Source: Hydrogenothermaceae bacterium (GTDB lineage: Bacteria > Aquificota > Aquificia > Aquificales > Hydrogenothermaceae). Taken from it: DNA of 10,669 nucleotides. A model generated the notes under the pieces. It was not told the origin of the DNA and made no database searches. It was given only the letters and a program-made list of their open reading frames with translations. Positions 6,499 to 10,669 of the stretch are shown here, piece after piece (position 1 is the stretch's first letter; every line of letters begins with the position of its first letter). The translations under genes and the position numbers were made by a program. Location: the NCBI GenBank assembly GCA_027052485.1, contig JALUFA010000135.1:1-10669 (forward strand). Direction: 5' to 3'.

Positions 6499-7579
6499 GT
6501 TTATAGAAAAAGCCAAACAGTTTTACATAAATGAGGTAAATGATTACCAGCTTTATAAAACCCTTGCAGAACGAGTTAGCGATGAGTATTTAAAGGAAAA
6601 TCTGCTTCGTATTGCCAGTATGGAGCAACGCCACGCAGAGTTTTGGAGGAGGTTTCTTGAAAAAAATGGCGTTAAACCTCCAGAGGTGCGTATAAAAAAG
6701 CTGAGGCTGGCTATAGCTTCCTTTTTAAACAAATTTACTAATCCTGTTATCGTTGTTTCGTTTTTGGAGCTTGGAGAGGCGAACTCAGTAAAAGAGTACT
6801 ACGAGTTTTTAAAAAAGGCTCCTTTATCGGAGGAAGAAAAAGAAACCCTAAAAAGCATAATCGTTGACGAAATACAGCACGAAACATTCTTTGCAAAAGA
6901 GGCAGAAAAGCTTGGTATTTCTAACGTAAGAGATTTTGTCCTTGGTATGAACGATGGACTTGTTGAGATACTTGGAGCGGTTACTGGACTGTCTGCCGTT
7001 TACGTCAATAATCCTATGATGGTGGCAATATCTGGTAGTATTGTTGGGATTGCTGGGGCTTTATCAATGGGAATAGGAGCTTACATATCTGTCCGTTCCC
7101 AGAGGCAGGTAAATCAGGCATTAAAAGAAAAAATAGAAATTCTCTTTGATGTAGCTCCAGAAAAGGCCATTGAAGAGTTTAAAGACTATTTAAGGGAGCT
7201 AAATATTCCTGAGGATGTTATAAACGAACTTGCCAAAAAGGTTAAGGATAAAAAAGCCTTGGTTAGACTTTTAGTAAAAGAGGATGATGAGAATGAGCTA
7301 AAGTCTGGTCTGTTTACAGGGTTTGCTTACCTTTTTGGTGTCTTGTTCCCTGTCCTTCCGTACTTTTTTGCTCCAAGCTCACTGGTGGCATTACCATTAA
7401 GTATCCTCTTTGCTGGGTTGGCACTGGCGACAGTTGGAGCGTTCATATCTTTACTTTCTGGAATAGATATAAAGAAAAAAGCGTTAGAAATGGTTGTGGC
7501 TGGATTTTCGGCTGCAGGACTTTCTTACTTTTTCGGAAAGGCAATACAGGCAATATTTGGTATAGATGTTGATGTTTAG
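6491..7579 (+). CDS. mbfA: MbfA-type membrane ferritin: ferritin-like domain fused to a VIT1/CCC1 transporter domain
   Basis: Likely inner-membrane iron (or manganese) transporter; characterised alphaproteobacterial MbfA exports iron. Residues 1-140 form a rubrerythrin/ferritin-like four-helix bundle with a plausible di-metal site: E15, E45-x-x-H48, E93 or E96, and E127-x-x-H130. The VIT1 signature RDFVLGMNDGLVE is at 147-159. About five membrane helices follow, roughly 158-172, 178-201 (with SMGIGAYIS), 273-293, 298-323 and 332-355. A charged helical insert at about 204-270 corresponds to the cytosolic metal-binding region of VIT1. The start is ATG at 6491, eight bases inside the trpC end, with AGGGG at 6478-6482. 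A TTG at 6488 would add one residue and is less likely. Sharing a unit with trpC and cas6 gives no functional link. The substrate is inferred from the family. Confidence 0.9.
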   Translation: MNKFIEKAKQFYINEVNDYQLYKTLAERVSDEYLKENLLRIASMEQRHAEFWRRFLEKNGVKPPEVRIKKLRLAIASFLNKFTNPVIVVSFLELGEANSVKEYYEFLKKAPLSEEEKETLKSIIVDEIQHETFFAKEAEKLGISNVRDFVLGMNDGLVEILGAVTGLSAVYVNNPMMVAISGSIVGIAGALSMGIGAYISVRSQRQVNQALKEKIEILFDVAPEKAIEEFKDYLRELNIPEDVINELAKKVKDKKALVRLLVKEDDENELKSGLFTGFAYLFGVLFPVLPYFFAPSSLVALPLSILFAGLALATVGAFISLLSGIDIKKKALEMVVAGFSAAGLSYFFGKAIQAIFGIDVDV

Positions 7580-7584
7580 GAGGT
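7578..7584 (+). promoter_or_regulatory. Strong Shine-Dalgarno site fixing the TTG start of cas6
   Basis: AGGAGGT ends 7 bases before the TTG at 7592-7594 and begins within the mbfA TAG stop codon (7577-7579). The same stop codon is the first in-frame block upstream of cas6, so the TTG is the natural start and translation is probably coupled to mbfA. Confidence 0.8.
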
Positions 7585-7591
7585 TAAGAGG

Positions 7592-8335
7592 TTGCCAACT
7601 AGAATTAACGTTGAGTTTCATCTGGATAAGGCAACCTTCCCTTTTTTGATAACCCCAGACAGATTAGAGGAGCTTTTTTTAACTACATTACCAGAAGGTT
7701 TAGTTAAAACATTAAAAAAAGAACCTGTCAAACCTTACACAATAACCTATGTTGACTTTTTCTTTGGAGAAAAAAAACTTATCACAAACTTTCCAGTTGA
7801 GATAACCATAATCAACGATGAGCTTTTAAACTATCTATCACCCTTTTTATCGTTAAGGGAGGTTAATTTTTCTCTTGGAGATGTGTATATCACAAAGATG
7901 AGGGTTAGGAGCATTGAAGAGGAAGATTTTAAAGACTTTCTTTTAAATGCTGAACTACCTAATCAACTGATGTTTGAGTTTATGACTCCATCTATTTTGG
8001 TTAGAGAAGGCTTAAACTTCTTGCTCCCAGACCCAGTACTACTCTTTGAGGATACAGTAAAAAAGTGGAACAGATTTTCTAGTATAGAAAAAATTTCCCT
8101 TGAAAGAGACTGGCTTGTTAAACATCTTGAAACTACGGCTGTTTTTATAAAAACAAAACACGTAGAGGTACCTAATCAACCTTATATCTCAGGTTTTTAC
8201 GGAAAGTTGTTTGTTGATATCCACTCAAAGAGTAAAACGTACTTAAACAAAATCCACGCTTTACGTAGATTTGCAGAGTACTGCCATATAGGTAAAAACG
8301 CCCACTGGGGTTTTGGAAAGGTTCAAATCCTTTAA
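7592..8335 (+). CDS. cas6: Orphan Cas6-like CRISPR RNA endoribonuclease (RAMP superfamily)
   Basis: Cas6 enzymes cut precursor CRISPR RNA within each repeat. The 247 aa length is typical, with two ferredoxin-like halves. The C-terminal half has the family pattern FEFMTPSILVREG (128-140), LPDP (145-148), and VKKWNRF (156-162). It ends with the glycine-rich loop GKNAHWGFGKVQI (234-246) that contacts RNA in RAMP proteins. Histidines are at 10, 178, 190, 211, 222, 232 and 238. None lies in the 25-60 region where Pyrococcus Cas6 carries its catalytic His, although some Cas6 proteins work without one. The TTG start has a strong AGGAGGT site. No array or other cas gene is in the window. It is 12 bases downstream of mbfA and meets uvrD tail to tail with a 4-base overlap. 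It may serve arrays elsewhere in the genome or process other RNA. Confidence 0.8.
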   Translation: MPTRINVEFHLDKATFPFLITPDRLEELFLTTLPEGLVKTLKKEPVKPYTITYVDFFFGEKKLITNFPVEITIINDELLNYLSPFLSLREVNFSLGDVYITKMRVRSIEEEDFKDFLLNAELPNQLMFEFMTPSILVREGLNFLLPDPVLLFEDTVKKWNRFSSIEKISLERDWLVKHLETTAVFIKTKHVEVPNQPYISGFYGKLFVDIHSKSKTYLNKIHALRRFAEYCHIGKNAHWGFGKVQIL

Positions 8336-10431
8336 AGTTTTTTCAGAAACTTTGTTAAAAGCTCTTTTTCCCCAACCTTCTCAAAAATCACTTTTGCCTT
8401 AGGAGGGGTTAGCTCCTTTATTACTCCTTTTCCAAAAACATCATGCTTTACAAGCTGACCTACCATAAAACCTGTTGATGTACCTACGGGAGAAGTTTGT
8501 TGTTTTTGCTTTGGTTGTTTGCCAGTCTTTGGTTTTAAAACCTTTACAAACTCTTTTATATCTTTTAAGAACCTAGAAGGTTTTGTTGTTTGGTAGGAGT
8601 TTCCAAAAGTACTTCTAGCTTTTGCCATTGTTAAAATTAAATGCTCTTTTGCACGGGTTATTGCAACGTAAAAGAGCCGTCTTTCCTCTTCCATCTGGTA
8701 AGGGTCATCAAAGGCTCTTCCACTTGGGAAGATACCATCTTCCACTCCTGCAACAAAAACCACAGGAAACTCAAGGCCTTTTGATGCGTGTACCGTCATT
8801 ATCTTTACGCTGTTTTGCTCTTGTAGGCTGTCTTGAGCCTGTTGGAGGGAGGTTTCTTCTAAAAATTCCTCTAACGTTTTTCCTTTTATGGAAAGTTCTT
8901 CTAACGCTTTAAAAAGCTCTTTGACGTTGGCTACCCTATCTTCCCAGTCTTTTGGATACTTTTCCCTTAGGTAGTTTTCGTACTGTATGGTTTCGTACAG
9001 TTTGCTTGCAACTTTTGCCGGGTCTTTGGTTATATTTTGACGGATGTCCTTTATAAGATTTACAAAATCTTCAAGGGCTTTTTTAGACTTTCCTTTCAGT
9101 GATGGAAGGGCATCTTCTATAGCCTGTAGCCAGTTTTCAACGTAGAATTTTTCTATCTTCTCTAAGGTTTTTTTCCCAATACCCCGTGATGGAAGATTGA
9201 CTATCCTCTTAAAAGCTTGGGTGTCTTTAGGATTAAAAGCAAATCTAAGATACGCTAGGATATCCTTTATCTCTGCCCTTTCGTAGAACTTAAGGCCACC
9301 TACTATCTGATATGGAATTCCAGCCCTGATGAATGCCTCTTCAAGGTTTCTGGATAAAAAAGACATCCTCATAAGGATAGCAACGTCTGAGTAGTCATAC
9401 CCTCTTTCTTTAAACTTTTTTGTGTAAAGGGCAATAAAACCTGCCTCTTGTTTATCATTCTCAAGTTTAAAAAGTTTTATATCCTCCCCTTCTCCTTTAT
9501 CAGTCCACAGGGTCAAAACTTTTTCTTTCCATTTTCCTTTTGATGCAGATATCAGTTTGTTTGCTGCCTCAAGTATCTTTTTTGTGGAGCGGTAGTTTCT
9601 TTCTAGTTTTATAACTGTTGTGTTTGGAAAATCTTTTTCAAAGTCAAGGATGTTTTCTGGGTTTGCTCCTCTCCATGTGTATATACACTGCTGAGGGTCG
9701 CCAACTACCGTTATACAGTCTCTATCACCCACTATATGCTTTAAAATCTGGTGTTGTACCTTGTTTGTGTCCTGATACTCATCAACGAGGATGTAGTCAA
9801 ACTTATTTTGCCACTTTTTGCGGATTTCTGGATTTTCTTCAAAAAGCTTTACCACATTTAGCAGGATATCGTCAAAGTCCATAGCGTTTGCTAAGGCAAG
9901 CTTTTCTTGGTAGAGGGAGTAAATCTTTTTTATGTGGGGGTACTGCATAGAAAAAAAGTCCAGTACATCTTGCTGGTTAAAGTTTTGTTTCAGTTGAGAT
10001 ATGGCTTCCTTTATTCTTTCTGGTTTGTAAAGCTCTTTGTCTAGGTTTAGCTCTTCTAAAACTTCTCTTATTGTTTTTTTTGTGTCTTCTTCATCATAGA
10101 TAACAAAGTTTTTTCCATAGCCTAAGTGCTGGGCTTCTATCCGTAGGATTTTTGCTGCTAGACTGTGAAATGTTGAAATCCATTGGGGCTCTGTGTCTAT
10201 GTTTAAGGCAGCTTTTACCCTTTCTTTCATCTCATTGGCAGCTTTGTTTGTGAATGTGATGGCAAGTATTCTATTAAGGGGAATATCAAGCTCTTTTGTT
10301 AAAAACATTATCTTGTTTGTTATAACCCTTGTCTTTCCCGAGCCTGCCCCTGCAAGAACAAGCAACGGGCTTGTAAAATGAAGTACTGCTTTTTTTTGCT
10401 CTGGATTTAAACTTTCTAAAAAATCACTCAT
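8332..10431 (-). CDS. uvrD: UvrD/PcrA-family superfamily 1A DNA helicase
   Basis: ATP-dependent 3'-5' helicase for nucleotide-excision and mismatch repair and for clearing recombinase or stalled polymerase. At 699 aa it is a normal length. Motifs in order are: Q-motif LNPEQKKAV (8-16), Walker A AGAGSGKT (27-34), Ia AITFTNKAA (57-65), TFHS (87-90), Walker B ILVDEYQD (214-221), motif III VGDPQQCIYTWRGA (243-256), IV NYRST (279-283), V TVHASKGLEF (546-555), and VI LFYVAITRAKE (586-596). A low-complexity linker (about 633-652) leads to a C-terminal Tudor-like domain, GFMVGQLVKHDVFGKGVI onward, typical of PcrA and UvrD and not of Rep. Motif III is unusual, with GDPQQC where GDxDQS is common. The start overlaps the upstream GGDEF gene by 8 bases. 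PcrA and UvrD are not separable from sequence alone. Confidence 0.95.
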   Translation of the reverse strand: MSDFLESLNPEQKKAVLHFTSPLLVLAGAGSGKTRVITNKIMFLTKELDIPLNRILAITFTNKAANEMKERVKAALNIDTEPQWISTFHSLAAKILRIEAQHLGYGKNFVIYDEEDTKKTIREVLEELNLDKELYKPERIKEAISQLKQNFNQQDVLDFFSMQYPHIKKIYSLYQEKLALANAMDFDDILLNVVKLFEENPEIRKKWQNKFDYILVDEYQDTNKVQHQILKHIVGDRDCITVVGDPQQCIYTWRGANPENILDFEKDFPNTTVIKLERNYRSTKKILEAANKLISASKGKWKEKVLTLWTDKGEGEDIKLFKLENDKQEAGFIALYTKKFKERGYDYSDVAILMRMSFLSRNLEEAFIRAGIPYQIVGGLKFYERAEIKDILAYLRFAFNPKDTQAFKRIVNLPSRGIGKKTLEKIEKFYVENWLQAIEDALPSLKGKSKKALEDFVNLIKDIRQNITKDPAKVASKLYETIQYENYLREKYPKDWEDRVANVKELFKALEELSIKGKTLEEFLEETSLQQAQDSLQEQNSVKIMTVHASKGLEFPVVFVAGVEDGIFPSGRAFDDPYQMEEERRLFYVAITRAKEHLILTMAKARSTFGNSYQTTKPSRFLKDIKEFVKVLKPKTGKQPKQKQQTSPVGTSTGFMVGQLVKHDVFGKGVIKELTPPKAKVIFEKVGEKELLTKFLKKL

Positions 10432-10669
10432 CTTCCTTGTATATCTCTATCCTGTTTTTTCCTTTTTTCTTAGCTTCGTAAAGGGCTTTATCAGCCTTTT
10501 TGATAACACTTACCAAGTCTTCATAAGGAAGAACTTCAGCCACACCTATGCTAACTGTTATTCTACCAACTTCTGGAAATCTGTAGCTTTCAACAGCCTT
10601 TCTTACCTTTTCTGCTAAGGTTATAGCTCCCTTTACATCGGTTTTAGGAGAAAGTATTATAAACTCTTC
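10424..10669 (-). CDS. C-terminal end of a second GGDEF (diguanylate cyclase) protein, cut by the window edge
   Basis: The frame enters the window at 10669 and runs 81 codons to a TGA at 10424-10426. The first residues, EEFIILSP, are the tail of a GG[D/E]EF motif, so the edge falls inside the active-site loop. Downstream are the usual closing elements of the domain: the strand ITVSIGVAEV, then KKADKALYEAKKKGKNRIEIY, matching the family's SIGVA and ADxALYxAKxxGKNR patterns. The last 8 bases overlap the uvrD start, so the two are likely cotranscribed. The N-terminal domains and the I-site lie outside the window, so activity and input cannot be judged. It differs in sequence from the cyclase at 3297-4358 and is not a duplicate end. 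Confidence 0.9.
   Translation of the reverse strand, partial: EEFIILSPKTDVKGAITLAEKVRKAVESYRFPEVGRITVSIGVAEVLPYEDLVSVIKKADKALYEAKKKGKNRIEIYKEDE

Noticed and set aside
8334..8353. A 7-base perfect inverted repeat (AAAGTTT / AAACTTT, 6-base loop) just past the cas6 stop, as a possible terminator.
   Set aside because: The stem is nearly all A-T, no U-tract follows directly in either direction, and it lies inside the uvrD coding sequence. Chance is likely in this composition.
8622..8912. Plus-strand open frame inside uvrD, and similar antisense frames inside hemB, the cyclase and trhP.
   Set aside because: They lie opposite strongly conserved coding sequence, and their products are low-complexity or show no recognisable domain.
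1..10669. Insertion sequences, prophage genes, integration sites, tRNA or rRNA genes.
   Set aside because: I saw no transposase, integrase, phage protein, terminal inverted repeats, or RNA gene folds. The window is a continuous housekeeping region.

Overview
The window is AT-rich, densely coding bacterial DNA with no gene-free stretch over 300 bases; the largest gap is the divergent promoter region at about 5599-5706. The proteins are rich in Lys and Glu. The 5'-3' exonuclease of DNA polymerase I is a free-standing gene. An orphan Cas6 and several tightly packed, unrelated housekeeping genes are also present. Together these fit a thermophilic member of Aquificota, perhaps Hydrogenothermaceae such as Persephonella or Sulfurihydrogenibium. 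This assignment is inference from gene content and composition, not proof.

Region 1 (1-5598, minus strand) reads as one operon running leftward: a U32-family tRNA hydroxylation protein (TrhP/YegQ type), a diguanylate cyclase, hemB, a membrane-anchored M23 endopeptidase, a stand-alone 5'-3' exonuclease, nth, and the first codons of another gene cut by the window edge. Neighbouring genes overlap by up to 32 bases or are separated by 1-4 bases. The exonuclease-Nth pair forms a DNA-repair module.

Region 2 (5599-5706) carries two back-to-back extended -10 promoters and an imperfect AT-rich palindrome, so the leftward and rightward units probably share control. Region 3 (5707-8335, plus strand) is a compact unit: trpC (TTG start), an MbfA-type ferritin-like/VIT1 membrane protein, and an orphan cas6 (TTG start with a strong Shine-Dalgarno sequence). 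No CRISPR array or other cas gene is in the window.

Region 4 (8332-10669, minus strand) holds a UvrD/PcrA helicase preceded by the C-terminal end of a second GGDEF protein, whose coding sequence enters the window in the middle of its GGDEF motif. The cas6 and uvrD stop codons share the same TTAA, tail to tail, leaving no space for a terminator between them.

Most of the window is ordinary housekeeping. The points most worth checking are the orphan Cas6 beside an iron-handling membrane protein, a putative sliding-clamp-binding tail on the exonuclease, and the palindrome in the shared promoter region.
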